A stretch of 35,626 nt of DNA from an uncultured Opitutia bacterium. Lineage in GTDB: Bacteria; Verrucomicrobiota; Verrucomicrobiia; Opitutales; Opitutaceae. The notes below the pieces were generated by a model, which made no database searches, was not told where the DNA came from, and worked only from the letters and a program-made list of their open reading frames with translations. Location: the NCBI GenBank assembly GCA_903830425.1, contig CAIKTR010000194.1, positions 1 to 35,626 on the forward strand, in the 5' to 3' direction. The position numbers and the translations under genes are program-made. This document shows, piece by piece, positions 6,614-15,429 of this stretch (position 1 is its first letter; each line of letters begins with the position of its first letter).

Positions 6614-8596
6614 ATGGCCCTACCCCAACTGACCGACGAGCAGATCCGCACCTGGACCCGCAGCCAGAAGGACCGCTGGTGGTTTGAGCAGGTTTATCGC
6701 GGCGACATGCCGCAGCTCACGCTCCGCTCCGCCGTCACCGGCTTTCTCCTCGGCGGCATCCTCGCGGCCACCAACCTCTACATCGGCGGCAAGACGGGCA
6801 TCACCACCGGCGTGGGCCTCACCTCGGTGATCCTGGCCTTCGCGCTCTACCGCGCGCTCGCCCGGAGCGGACTCGCGCAGGACTTCACCATCCTCGAGAA
6901 CAACTGCACCCAGTCGATCGCCACCGCCGCCGGCTACATGACGTCGCCGCTCATCTCCGCGCTGGCGGCCTACATGATGGTGACCGGCACCATCATCCCC
7001 TGGTGGCACATGCTGGCCTGGATGCTCGTGGTCTCCGTGCTCGGCGTGTTTCTCGCCTTTCCGATGAAGCGGCGGTTCATCAACGAGGACCAGCTGCCCT
7101 TTCCCGAGGGCCGGGCCGCCGGCGTGGTGCTCGACGCGCTCTACCACGGCAAGGCGGAGCAGGGGCTGTTCAAGGCCCGGCTGCTGGGCTGGACCGCGGG
7201 GGTGGCCGCGTTCGTCAATTTTATCAGCGGCGACGGCTGGATGCGGCTGGTGCAGTTCACGCTGCTGCGGATGAACTCCTGGCTCGGGATGCGGGAGCCC
7301 TGGACGTGGCCGGAACGGCTCGACAGCTACTACTACAGCCTCGCGACCCGGTTTCACCTCTGGATCCCGGCGATCCTCGGCACCGACATCCGGCAGCTGG
7401 GCCTGCGCCTCACCCTCGACCTCTCCATGGTCGGGGTCGGCGGCCTGATGGGCATCCGGGTGGCGACGAGCTGCCTGCTCGGGGCGTTCATCAACTTTGT
7501 CATCCTCGCCCCCCTCATGATCCGGCACGGCGACATCGTGCCGCGGGTGGCGGCCAACGGCTCGATCCTCGCCATCTCCCGGGCCGAAATCGTCAACCAG
7601 TGGTCGCTGTGGTGGGCGGTGGTGATGATGGTGGTGGGCTCGCTGGTGAGCCTGATCGGCAAGCCCGAGCTCTACCGGGGCCTGTTCAAGCGGAAGGCCC
7701 AGGCCGCCCCCAGCAGCGAGCCGGACCTGCTCAAGTCCATCGAGCTGCCCCTGTGGCTGTCGGCGGTGGCCGTGCCGGTCCTGACGGTGCTCGGCGCCGC
7801 GGTCTCCCACGAGTTCTTCGGCGTGCCGTGGTTCCTCGCCTTCATTTCCTTTCCCCTGATCTTCGTGCTCACGATCATCTGCACGAACTCGATGGCCCTG
7901 ACGTCGTGGACCCCCACCGGCTCGCTGGCCAAGATCACGCAGTTCACCATGGCCGCGTTCGACCGCACCAACCCGGCGAGCAACCTGATCCCGGGCGGCA
8001 TGACCGCGGAGATTTCCAGCAACGCCGCCAACCTGCTGTCCGACATCAAGCCCGGCTACATGCTCGGGGCCAAGCCCCGGCAGCAGGCCATCGGCCACGT
8101 CATCGGCATCTTTGCCGGCGGACTGGCGGCCGTCCCCCTGTTTTACCTGCTGTTCCTCCCGCCGGCCAAGGACGGCACCCGCTCGGTCGCGACCCTCGTC
8201 TCGGACCAGTTCGCCATGCCCGCCGCCGTCCAATGGCGGGGCGTGTCGGACCTCATCGCCCACGGGCTGAAATCGCTGCCGGCCTCCGCGGTGGCCTCGA
8301 TGCTGATCGCGGCGGTTTGCGCCGCCGCGATTGAGATTGCGCGGATCGCGACCAAGGGGCGGTTCCCGCTGAGTGCGGTGTCCATCGGCCTCGGGGTGGT
8401 GCTGCCGCCCGAATATGTGATCACCATGTGGCTCGGGGCGGTGCTCTTCTGGTGGAAGGGCCGCCATCATCCGGTCCCCGGCACCCCCGGCCATGACTTC
8501 TGGGTGGAAGGCTGCGAGCCGATTTGCGCGGGCCTCATCTCCGGCTGGGCGCTCACCGGCATTGCGAACTCCGTGATCAACGTCCTGCTTTATTAG
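6614..8596 (+). CDS. OPT-family oligopeptide/metal-chelate transporter
   Basis: This roughly 660-residue polytopic membrane protein belongs to the oligopeptide transporter (OPT) family, proton-coupled importers of peptides or metal chelates. It begins with a short soluble segment ('LTDEQIRTWTRSQKDRWW') and then many hydrophobic helices. Family features include 'VTGFLLGGILAATNLYIGGK', 'TILENNCTQSIATAAGYMTS', 'GRAAGVVLDALYHG', 'IPGGMTAEISSNAANLLSDI' and 'LGAVLFWWKGRHH'. The 'NNCTQSIATAAGYM' block is a strong hallmark of the prokaryotic OPT subgroup. The start is ATG 6614, preceded by GGAAAA; an in-frame TTG at 6581 is less likely. moeA begins 26 bp downstream on the same strand. Substrate cannot be told from sequence. 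Confidence 0.92.
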   Translation: MALPQLTDEQIRTWTRSQKDRWWFEQVYRGDMPQLTLRSAVTGFLLGGILAATNLYIGGKTGITTGVGLTSVILAFALYRALARSGLAQDFTILENNCTQSIATAAGYMTSPLISALAAYMMVTGTIIPWWHMLAWMLVVSVLGVFLAFPMKRRFINEDQLPFPEGRAAGVVLDALYHGKAEQGLFKARLLGWTAGVAAFVNFISGDGWMRLVQFTLLRMNSWLGMREPWTWPERLDSYYYSLATRFHLWIPAILGTDIRQLGLRLTLDLSMVGVGGLMGIRVATSCLLGAFINFVILAPLMIRHGDIVPRVAANGSILAISRAEIVNQWSLWWAVVMMVVGSLVSLIGKPELYRGLFKRKAQAAPSSEPDLLKSIELPLWLSAVAVPVLTVLGAAVSHEFFGVPWFLAFISFPLIFVLTIICTNSMALTSWTPTGSLAKITQFTMAAFDRTNPASNLIPGGMTAEISSNAANLLSDIKPGYMLGAKPRQQAIGHVIGIFAGGLAAVPLFYLLFLPPAKDGTRSVATLVSDQFAMPAAVQWRGVSDLIAHGLKSLPASAVASMLIAAVCAAAIEIARIATKGRFPLSAVSIGLGVVLPPEYVITMWLGAVLFWWKGRHHPVPGTPGHDFWVEGCEPICAGLISGWALTGIANSVINVLLY

Positions 8597-8622
8597 CGCG
8601 CGCCCCCCGGCCCGCGACTGCC

Positions 8623-9831
8623 ATGATCACCCCCGCCGAGGCGGAACAGTTGCTGCGGGATAACCTGCGCCCCTGGGACAGCGAGGAGTGTCCGCTGGCC
8701 GAGGCCCAGGGCCGCGTCCTGCGCGCCGAGCTGCGCGGGGATCGGGATTGGCCGCCCTTCGACCGGGTGACGAGGGACGGCTATGCGCTGCGGGCCGCCG
8801 CGCTGGCCGCCGGGACCCGGGAATTCCGGATTGAAGCCCGCCAGGCCGCGGGCATGCGGCCGTTCCAACTCGGGGCCGCCCCGGACGCCTGCATCGAGGT
8901 GGCGGCCGGCGCAGTGCTGCCGGCGGGGGCGGACGGGGTCATCCCCCGCGAGGACACGACCACCGAGGGCAACCGCATGCAGGTGCTCGCGGCGGTGGCC
9001 GCCCTGACGCCCGGACAGGCGGTGCGCCGGCGCGGCAGTGATTTTCGCCAAGGCGCGGTGCTCGTGCCGGCGGGCACGCGCGTCACGGGCCGGGAAATTG
9101 CCGTGGCCGCATCCGTCGGGGCCGCCGCGCTGGTGGTGGCCCGGCAGCCGAAGATCGCCGTGGTGGCCACGGGAGACGAGCTGGTGGAGGTGGGAGACGC
9201 CGTGGCCCCCCACCAAATCCGCCGCAGCAACGACCACGCGCTGCGGGCCGCCCTCCTGCTGGCGGGTTACCCCCGGGTGGAGCGGTTTCATCTCCACGAC
9301 ATGCGCCATGAGATCGAACACATGCTCTGGCACATCATCGCGGAGTTCGACGTGGTCCTAATCACCGGCGGCGTCTCCAAGGGAAAATTCGACTTCCTGC
9401 CGGCGGAACTGGACGCCCAAGGAGTCCGGAAGGTTTTTCAGGGCGTCGCGCAGCAGCCGGGCCCGTCGGTTTGGTTTGGCGTCAATCCGGCGGGCAAGCC
9501 GGTTTTCGCCCTGCCGGGCAATCCCGTGGCCGCCTATCTCTGCTTTCATCGGTACGTGCTGCCCGCGCTGGCGCACGCCAGCGGTCTCCCGCCCCCCGCG
9601 CCCCAGACCGCCGTGCTCACCGCCCCGGTGACCTTCCCGCCCAAGCGGGCCTACCTGCTGCCGGTGAAGCTGACCAGCGGAGCGGACGGCAAACGGGGCG
9701 CCACCCCCGATCCCGGCGGCCCCTCCGGCGATTTTTCCGGGCTGGCCGGAACCGATGGGTTTGTGGAACTGCCGGCGCAGCCGACGGAGTTTCCGGCGGG
9801 CTATGTCGCCCGCTTCTGGCCGTGGAGTTGA
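8623..9831 (+). CDS. moeA: Molybdopterin molybdenumtransferase
   Basis: This 402-residue MoeA-family enzyme inserts molybdate into adenylylated molybdopterin, the last step in making molybdenum cofactor. Visible landmarks are an N-terminal 'ITPAEAEQLLRDNL', 'WPPFDRVTRDGYALRA' (family form DxSxxDGYA), 'VATGDELVEVGD', 'QIRRSNDHALRAALLLAG', the substrate loop 'LITGGVSKGKFDFLPAEL' and 'FALPGNPVAAYLCFHRYVLP'. The C-terminal domain follows and length is normal. The start is ATG 8623; in-frame sequence upstream lies inside the OPT gene. It sits 26 bp after the OPT gene, with no other moa/mob gene nearby. Some bacteria use MoeA paralogues for tungsten, which cannot be separated here. Confidence 0.94.
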   Translation: MITPAEAEQLLRDNLRPWDSEECPLAEAQGRVLRAELRGDRDWPPFDRVTRDGYALRAAALAAGTREFRIEARQAAGMRPFQLGAAPDACIEVAAGAVLPAGADGVIPREDTTTEGNRMQVLAAVAALTPGQAVRRRGSDFRQGAVLVPAGTRVTGREIAVAASVGAAALVVARQPKIAVVATGDELVEVGDAVAPHQIRRSNDHALRAALLLAGYPRVERFHLHDMRHEIEHMLWHIIAEFDVVLITGGVSKGKFDFLPAELDAQGVRKVFQGVAQQPGPSVWFGVNPAGKPVFALPGNPVAAYLCFHRYVLPALAHASGLPPPAPQTAVLTAPVTFPPKRAYLLPVKLTSGADGKRGATPDPGGPSGDFSGLAGTDGFVELPAQPTEFPAGYVARFWPWS

Positions 9832-9883
9832 TCCCGGCAGGATTTCGTCTGGTCTCGGGCCGGGCCGGGGTTAAATTGCCCCC

Positions 9884-10195
9884 ATGATCTTTTTCGCCGC
9901 CGCTTCGACCGTGGACAAACTGAAGCAAATCCCGCCCCAGTTCTGGTGGAAGGTGGGCCTCGTGGTGCTGGGCCTCGTGGTGATCGTGCTCATCCTGCAA
10001 AAACTGGCGGGGGCGAACAAGGTCCTGATGGCCGTCATCGCGTTTGTCGTGATCATGATCGTCGGGGTCAATTGGATCTACGAGCGCAACGAGCCGGCGT
10101 TTCTCACTCCGGTGGTGGACAAGATTGCGCCGTTTCTCCCCAGCAAGGGCAGCTACGGGGCGAAGCAGCAGGCTTCGCCCATGCCGAAACGCTGA
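9884..10195 (+). CDS. Small two-helix membrane protein
   Basis: This 103-residue protein is unknown to me. It has a short amphipathic start ('DKLKQIPPQFWWK'), two strongly hydrophobic helices ('VGLVVLGLVVIVLILQKLAG' and 'VLMAVIAFVVIMIVGVNWIY') and a Lys-rich tail ('KGSYGAKQQASPMPKR'). The layout suggests an inner-membrane hairpin. It starts at ATG 9884, 52 bp after moeA on the same strand, and ends 2 bp before the end of the convergent gmk. The GGGG at 9867-9870 could pair with the CCCC just before the ATG. Confidence 0.65.
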   Translation: MIFFAAASTVDKLKQIPPQFWWKVGLVVLGLVVIVLILQKLAGANKVLMAVIAFVVIMIVGVNWIYERNEPAFLTPVVDKIAPFLPSKGSYGAKQQASPMPKR

Positions 10196-10196
10196 C

Positions 10197-10805
10197 CTAG
10201 GCAGAGGGGTCCGCGGCCCGCACCCGGGCCTGGCGGAGGATCTCCAGCAGGGCCGCGAAATCCTCGTCGCGGGTCCGGCTCTCGATCAGGAAATCAAACT
10301 TGGCCGCCTCGTGCAGCTCGCGCTCGGCGGTTTTCATGCGGCCGGCGATTTCCGCCTCGTCATCCTGCGCGCGGCTGCGCATCCGGGCGATGAGCCGCTC
10401 GTGGTCCACCACGATGAACACGGTCGTCATGCGCCGGCCAAGCAGCGGCTGCGAGGCCGCCGCGCGGCGGAAACTTTCCACCCCCTGCACGTCCACGCTG
10501 ATGACAAGGCTCTGGCCCTGCGCCATGGGCTCAAGGACGCTCGAGGCCAGCGTGCCGTAGCGCTTTTCGCCGTGCACCCAGGCCCATTCCAGAAAGGCGT
10601 GCTCGGCCAGCTTGGCGTCAAACTGCGCCGGAGTGAGAAAATGATAGTGCACCCCGTTGACCTCCCCGGGACGCGGCTTGCGGGTCGTGGTCGTGATCAC
10701 GCGCGAGAAACCCGGCACCTCCGTCACCAGCCGGTCGCACAGGGTGCTTTTGCCGGAGCCGGCGGGGCCGGCGAGCACGAGGAGAACAGGGTGTTCGTTG
10801 CTCAC
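10197..10805 (-). CDS. gmk: Guanylate kinase
   Basis: This 202-residue kinase phosphorylates GMP to GDP with ATP. The P-loop is 'GPAGSGKST' at residues 13-21. It is followed by the family pattern 'VITTTTRKPRPGEVNGVHYH' (GMP binding), 'FDAKLAEHAFLEWAWVHGEK', 'YGTLASSV' and 'LVISVDVQG'. 'RMRSRAQDDEAEIAGRM' matches the lid/R-rich segment near the C-terminus. Length is normal (about 200). It starts at ATG 10805, 8 bp after the stop of the multi-helix membrane protein gene, so the two are almost certainly cotranscribed. Confidence 0.95.
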   Translation of the reverse strand: MSNEHPVLLVLAGPAGSGKSTLCDRLVTEVPGFSRVITTTTRKPRPGEVNGVHYHFLTPAQFDAKLAEHAFLEWAWVHGEKRYGTLASSVLEPMAQGQSLVISVDVQGVESFRRAAASQPLLGRRMTTVFIVVDHERLIARMRSRAQDDEAEIAGRMKTAERELHEAAKFDFLIESRTRDEDFAALLEILRQARVRAADPSA

Positions 10806-10813
10806 GGGGCGGG

Positions 10814-11353
10814 TCAGTAGGTGAAGGCCGCGCCCGCCAGCAGCAGGCCGTAGCCGAGCAGCGCCGCCCCCAGGGTGCGGGCGCGGCGGGGCCGGAGGAA
10901 CAGCCAGGAGAAAAAGTCCCGCAGGCGGTAGGGTTGCACGCCCAGCCAGATGGCGGCGGCGATCAGGAGAAAGAGCGGAACAACCAGCAGCAGGCGCTGC
11001 GGGTGCTCATATTCCATGTAGGCGGCGGCGCGCAGCGGCCAGGCGACGAGCAGCAGCAGCACGCACAGGCCGCGCACCGCCAGAAAATCCGGCACGCACT
11101 TGAAGGCCAGCGCCGCCACGACGCCGAAGGCGGCCGTCAGAAGCGCCGGGTGGTCGAAGTTGTCCGCGGGCGAGGAGTGCCAGGTGATCCACAGGAACCA
11201 GAGGGACGCGCCGCCAAACAGGAACAGGGCGGCGGTGGGCGAGCGCGGCAGGGCTTTCAGCGAGGAAATCACCAGCGACTGGTTCGACGCGAGCAAACCC
11301 CCGAGTGCGGCGAGAAAGAGTCCGGACAGGAGGGTGGCGAGAAACAGCGACAT
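10814..11353 (-). CDS. Hypothetical polytopic membrane protein
   Basis: I do not recognise this 179-residue protein. It has five or six hydrophobic segments: 'LATLLSGLFLAALGGLLA', 'AALFLFGGASLWFLWITW', 'LLTAAFGVVAALAFKCV', 'LCVLLLLVAWPLRAAAYMEY', 'LLLVVPLFLLIAAAIWLG' and 'LGAALLGYGLLLAGAAF'. A basic loop, 'LFLRPRRARTLG', lies before the last helix, so that side is probably cytoplasmic. It lies between miaB (98 bp upstream) and gmk (8 bp downstream) on the minus strand, suggesting a miaB - membrane protein - gmk unit. Function is not evident. Confidence 0.7.
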   Translation of the reverse strand: MSLFLATLLSGLFLAALGGLLASNQSLVISSLKALPRSPTAALFLFGGASLWFLWITWHSSPADNFDHPALLTAAFGVVAALAFKCVPDFLAVRGLCVLLLLVAWPLRAAAYMEYEHPQRLLLVVPLFLLIAAAIWLGVQPYRLRDFFSWLFLRPRRARTLGAALLGYGLLLAGAAFTY

Positions 11354-11451
11354 GAGGGGAGTGACGGCGGTGGCGCGGTTTGTGACGAGAATAATTTAGG
11401 CCGGGAATGGCAAGTGCCGCCGCCGGCCGGCAAGACCCGGTGCGCCGTGGC

Positions 11452-12840
11452 TCAAGCTGGTTCCAACCGAGGAGGGGCTTGTTCGCCCAGGCCGGCGAGC
11501 ACCAGCTCGCCATACAGGGTGCTCACGCTCGCCCGGGTGATTTTCAGCGGCACGAGCGAGCCCACCAGCCGGGCGTCCGCCTCGAAGACCGCCACGCGGT
11601 TGCCGCGCGTGCGGCCGGTGAAGCGCCGCCCCGTCCGGTCGGGCCCTTCCACCAGAACTTCCTCCACGGTGCCCACCAGCAGGGCGTTGCGCCGCTCGGA
11701 GTTGCGGACCAGCACCTCCAGCAGGATCCGGTTGCGCTCCTCCTTCTGTTCCTCGGAAACCTGGCCGGCCAGGGTCGCCGCCGGGGTGCCGGTCCGGATC
11801 GAGTACTTGAAGACATAGGCCATGTCGTAGTTGCAGGCCTCGAACAGCTCGCGCGTCTCGGCGAAATCCTCGTCGGTTTCGCCGGGAAAACCCACGATCA
11901 CATCGGTCGAGAAATACATGTCCGGCCGCACCGCGCGCAGGGCGTCCACAATCTCGCGGTAACGCTCCCGCGTGTAGGGCCGGTTCATGGCGCGGAGGAT
12001 GCGGTTGCTCCCCGACTGCAGCGGCAGGTGGACGTACCCGCACAGTTTGGGCAGCCGGCCGTATGCCTCGACCAGGTCCTGCTTGAACCCCCGGGGATGG
12101 GGCGAGGTGAAGCGGATGCGCGCGATGCCCTCCAGGGCGTGAACCCGCTCGAGCAGTTGCACGAACGGCGTCACCCCGCCCGTGTGGGCGTAGTCGCGGC
12201 GGCCGTAGCTCGTGACGATCTGGCCCAGGAGCGTGACTTCCCGCACGCCCCGGTCGGCCAGCTTCTGGCATTCGGCCACAATCTCGTCCATCGGCCGCGA
12301 GCGTTCGTCCCCGCGGGTCTTCGGCACGATGCAGAACGCACAGTCCATGTTGCAGCCCTGCTGGATCGAGACAAAGGCGCTGACCTGGCGATCCGCCAGC
12401 TCGTGGTCGCGAATCGTATTCTGCGAGCCGGCCTCCTCCGCGATGTCGATGATGGTCTCGCCCAGCGGCACCCCGGCGTCCCGCGCCGCCCGCAGATTGT
12501 CGAGGTAGTCCGGGATTTGGTGAAACTTCTGGGTGCCGACGATCAGGTCCACATCGGGCAACTGGTCGAGCAGGGCGCTCCCGCGGTTCTGGGCCATGCA
12601 GCCGAGGATCCCCAGAACGAAGTCCGGGTTCTTCTTTCTGCGCGCCAGCACATTGCCCGCCTTGCCGATGGCCTTTTGCTCGGCGGCGTCGCGGACGGAA
12701 CAGGTGTTGAGCAGGAGGATGTCGCACTCGTCCTCGCTCCCGACGATGCGATAGCCGCGGGCGCGCAGCAGGGCCGCCACCGCTTCGCTGTCGCGCTCAT
12801 TCATCTGGCACCCGTAGGTCTTGAGGTGGACGCGGTTCAC
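11452..12840 (-). CDS. miaB: tRNA-2-methylthio-N6-dimethylallyladenosine synthase
   Basis: This 462-residue radical-SAM methylthiotransferase adds a methylthio group to i6A37 of tRNA. The N-terminal domain carries the three cysteines of the auxiliary 4Fe-4S cluster: C11 in 'KTYGCQMNERDSE', C47 in 'LLNTCSVRD' and C81 in 'GILGCMAQNRG'. The radical-SAM cluster motif is C163-x3-C167-x2-C170 ('GCNMDCAFCIVPKTRG'). A C-terminal TRAM domain follows ('VEEVLVEGPDRTGRRFTGRT'). I chose GTG 12840 because it places 'NRVHLKTYGCQMNE' at the usual N-terminus. Longer in-frame starts would run into the divergent transglycosylase gene. No good Shine-Dalgarno precedes it. Confidence 0.95.
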   Translation of the reverse strand: MNRVHLKTYGCQMNERDSEAVAALLRARGYRIVGSEDECDILLLNTCSVRDAAEQKAIGKAGNVLARRKKNPDFVLGILGCMAQNRGSALLDQLPDVDLIVGTQKFHQIPDYLDNLRAARDAGVPLGETIIDIAEEAGSQNTIRDHELADRQVSAFVSIQQGCNMDCAFCIVPKTRGDERSRPMDEIVAECQKLADRGVREVTLLGQIVTSYGRRDYAHTGGVTPFVQLLERVHALEGIARIRFTSPHPRGFKQDLVEAYGRLPKLCGYVHLPLQSGSNRILRAMNRPYTRERYREIVDALRAVRPDMYFSTDVIVGFPGETDEDFAETRELFEACNYDMAYVFKYSIRTGTPAATLAGQVSEEQKEERNRILLEVLVRNSERRNALLVGTVEEVLVEGPDRTGRRFTGRTRGNRVAVFEADARLVGSLVPLKITRASVSTLYGELVLAGLGEQAPPRLEPA

Positions 12841-12973
12841 GGTGGGAGCGGGCTTGTCTAAGGACCACCCCGGGTGGGTCAAACGGTAAACTCCCTGGGC
12901 CGGGGCCGGTCCGCCGCCCCCGGACTGGCCATCCTGCCGGCAACCTGCTGCGTTGGTTGGGGTCTGCAGCACC

Positions 12974-13930
12974 ATGCGCTTCCGCCTCCTTGCCCTCTTC
13001 ACCTTGGCCGCCGCCCCGGCGCTCCTGGCCGCCCCCCCGCCGGCGCCCTCCGCGGAAACCCCCTCCGCGGATGAACTCTACGAGGAGGGCCGGTCGCTGT
13101 TTGAGGAATACGCGACGCCGGAAATCAAGGAGCAGTTTGAATTTCCGAACCGCGCGAGCTGGGATGCCTTCGCCGGGCGGCTGCAGCAGGCCCTGGACAA
13201 GGACGATCTGGGCGCGCTGGCCGCCTACGAGCCCGAGGCGCGGGCGGCGCTGGCCGCCTTGCGGGTGCTGCCGGGGCACGAGGATTTGGCCCGCTGGCTC
13301 GAGGTCCGGCTCGATTACATCGAGGCGGCCAAGATTGCGGCCAAGTCGCCCGGTCCCGGTTCCCCGGCCCTCCGTCCCGGGACCCCGGCCGCCGGGCGCA
13401 AGCCCGTCGGCATTCCCCACTATGATCTTTGGCTGGCCCGCCTGCGCAGCCGATCCGTCCCCTCGCGGGCGGCCGAGCTGATGCCGATCCTGCGGACGGC
13501 CTTTGCCGCGGAAGGGGTGCCGCCCGAGCTGGCTTGGCTGGCCGAGGCCGAGTCGACCCTCGACCCCGGGGCGCGCAGTCCCTCCGGGGCCCGGGGACTG
13601 TTTCAACTCATGCCGGTGACGGCCCGGGCGCTGGGCCTGAGCACGCTGCTGCCGGATGAGCGGGCCGACGCGACGAAATCGGCCCGGGCCGCCGCCCGCT
13701 ACCTGCGCACCCTGCATGGCCGGTTCGGCGACTGGCCGCTGGCTTTTGCCGCCTACAATGCCGGCGAGGGCCGCGTGCGCCGGTTGCTCGAGGCGCGCCA
13801 GGTCCGGACGTTTGCCGAGGTGGCCGCCGCCCTGCCCTCGGAGACTCGCATGTACGTCCCCAAGGTCTGCGCCACCATCGCCGTGCGCACCGGGATGACC
13901 CCGGATCATATTCCCGCCCCCGGGGCGTGA
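12974..13930 (+). CDS. Secreted lytic transglycosylase
   Basis: This 318-residue protein is exported by a signal peptide at residues 1-20 (MRFRLLALFTLAAAPALLAA) and has a C-terminal SLT (goose-lysozyme-like) domain that cleaves peptidoglycan. The catalytic Glu is E193 in 'AEAESTLDPGARSPSGARG', followed by 'GLFQLMPVTARALGL' and 'AFAAYNAGEGRVRRLLE' (residues 258-274), which are SLT hallmarks. Residues 30-145 form a helical region with a Pro-rich linker and no recognised domain. The start is ATG 12974; an in-frame GTG at 12953 would add seven residues and spoil the signal peptide. It is transcribed divergently from miaB. No LysM repeats are present. Confidence 0.9.
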   Translation: MRFRLLALFTLAAAPALLAAPPPAPSAETPSADELYEEGRSLFEEYATPEIKEQFEFPNRASWDAFAGRLQQALDKDDLGALAAYEPEARAALAALRVLPGHEDLARWLEVRLDYIEAAKIAAKSPGPGSPALRPGTPAAGRKPVGIPHYDLWLARLRSRSVPSRAAELMPILRTAFAAEGVPPELAWLAEAESTLDPGARSPSGARGLFQLMPVTARALGLSTLLPDERADATKSARAAARYLRTLHGRFGDWPLAFAAYNAGEGRVRRLLEARQVRTFAEVAAALPSETRMYVPKVCATIAVRTGMTPDHIPAPGA

Positions 13931-13999
13931 GGCCGGCGGCGACCGGCGTTGGCCGATTTAGCGTCGCCAGCCGCCAGCGGGTCGGTTTTCTCGGGGGGC

Positions 14000-15367
14000 A
14001 TGGGATTTTTCGACCGATTTTCAGCCCAGCCCTCCCGCTCGCCGGCTGCTCCGGCCCCGGCTCCTACGCCGGCTCCGGCTGAACCGGCGGCGTCCACCGG
14101 TGGAGGCGTCCTGCCGCAGCTCATCGCGGCCCGGCAACGGCTTGAGGCGAAGGATCTGCCCGGGGCCCTGACGATTTACGAGCAAGTGCTGGCCGTCGCG
14201 GGGGACCGCGCGGATGTGCTGGTCACCATTTCGGCGGACCTGGGCATCAACGGATTTTTCCGCGAGATCGTGGAACTCGTCGCCCCGCGCTACGACGCCG
14301 AGCGGCACGGTCCGGCCACCGGGCTGAACCTCCTCCAGGCCTACCTCGCGCTCCGCCACACCGACGCCGCCCAGCACGTCCTCGACATCCTGTTTTCCCT
14401 CCAGCGGCCCGAGCTCGAGGAGCGGCTGCAGGGATTTTCCAATGCCCTCGCCGAGCTGATTCACGCCGGGCTGCCCCCGCTCGAGGCGGCCGACGGGGCG
14501 GGCGCGACAGGCGGGACGGGGGCGGCAGCCGAGGCGCCGCAGATCAACTTTGTCAGCATCAGCAAGCCCATCTGGTTTTACGGCCTCGAGCCGCTGGCCG
14601 CGGAGATCCTGCCCGCCAAGGGCGCCGCGCCGCGCCGCGTGGCGTTCACCCAGCTCGCGCTGCTGGGGGTCCAAGACTTGGGCGAGGTGATGAAGCAGCC
14701 GGAGACGGAAGCGGGCCGCCTGACCCGCGCGCTGCCGCTCTGGCTGGCGGAGACGTTTTATTTTTCCCCCCACTACCTGCCGATCGCGGTGATCGGCGTC
14801 ATGAACCAGCGGCACTACGCCCTGCTCGGGGCCGAGTGGGCGACGAGCAACCTGCGCCAGCTGGCCGAGACCACGGAGGGCGGGCTGGACTATATTTTCA
14901 CCGGGGCGCTGCGCCAGACAGCCGCCGACTATGAGCTGGTGCTGCGGGTCTGGGAGGTGAAAAAGCTCCGGGAGCGGAAAACCCTCACGGTCCGCTGGAG
15001 CCCCGCCACGGCGGAGACGGAACTTACCCAGCTCCATGAGCAGATTCGGACCTTCATGGAATGGTCGCCGGAAAAATCCGGCGTTCCCTACGCGCCGCCT
15101 GCCCGGCCCACCGCCTGGCTCGGCCTGCTGGGCTCGTCCCTGTCGCTTTTCCTCGGCGACCGGGGCCTGCTGCCCAAGGAGCAGCTTGTGCTGCCGGCGG
15201 CGGTGATCGATGCCGCCGCCGACCAGGCGATGACGACGGAAGCGGCCTCGCTGGGCTGGCTGACCCTGAGCAGCGCGGCGCGCCGCCATGGTCTGGTCGG
15301 CAGCCTGGCCGCGGTGCAGGTCCGGCCCACGGCGGTGGTCAGCCAGGCGCAGCAGCTCCTCGGGTAG
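14000..15367 (+). CDS. Hypothetical TPR-like protein with Pro/Ala linker
   Basis: This 455-residue protein is not one I can name. It begins with 'MGFFDRF', then a Pro/Ala-rich linker (roughly residues 12-35). A region with a helical tetratricopeptide look follows ('RQRLEAKDLPGALTIYEQVL', then 'LLQAYLALRHTDAAQHVLDI'). After a Gly/Ala-rich spacer ('DGAGATGGTGAAAEAPQ') comes a second domain of about 270 residues with 'ISKPIWFYGLEPLAAEILP', 'FSPHYLPIAVIGVMNQRHYA' and 'LDYIFTGALRQTAADYELVL'. No signal peptide or membrane helix is evident. ATG 14000 is chosen over TTG 13949 because a G-rich run lies just upstream and the MGFFDRF opening is natural. DAHP synthase follows 62 bp downstream. Confidence 0.7.
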   Translation: MGFFDRFSAQPSRSPAAPAPAPTPAPAEPAASTGGGVLPQLIAARQRLEAKDLPGALTIYEQVLAVAGDRADVLVTISADLGINGFFREIVELVAPRYDAERHGPATGLNLLQAYLALRHTDAAQHVLDILFSLQRPELEERLQGFSNALAELIHAGLPPLEAADGAGATGGTGAAAEAPQINFVSISKPIWFYGLEPLAAEILPAKGAAPRRVAFTQLALLGVQDLGEVMKQPETEAGRLTRALPLWLAETFYFSPHYLPIAVIGVMNQRHYALLGAEWATSNLRQLAETTEGGLDYIFTGALRQTAADYELVLRVWEVKKLRERKTLTVRWSPATAETELTQLHEQIRTFMEWSPEKSGVPYAPPARPTAWLGLLGSSLSLFLGDRGLLPKEQLVLPAAVIDAAADQAMTTEAASLGWLTLSSAARRHGLVGSLAAVQVRPTAVVSQAQQLLG

Positions 15368-15429
15368 GTCCGGCGCGCCGCCGGCGGAAAAGATGGCCGC
15401 GGCCCGGCCGGACCGTCAGTTATTTCCCC

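Noticed and set aside
6620-8494. 624-codon open frame antisense to the OPT transporter
   Set aside because: Its composition (Gly/Arg/His/Glu-rich) is that of a shadow frame and the sense strand encodes a clear OPT protein.
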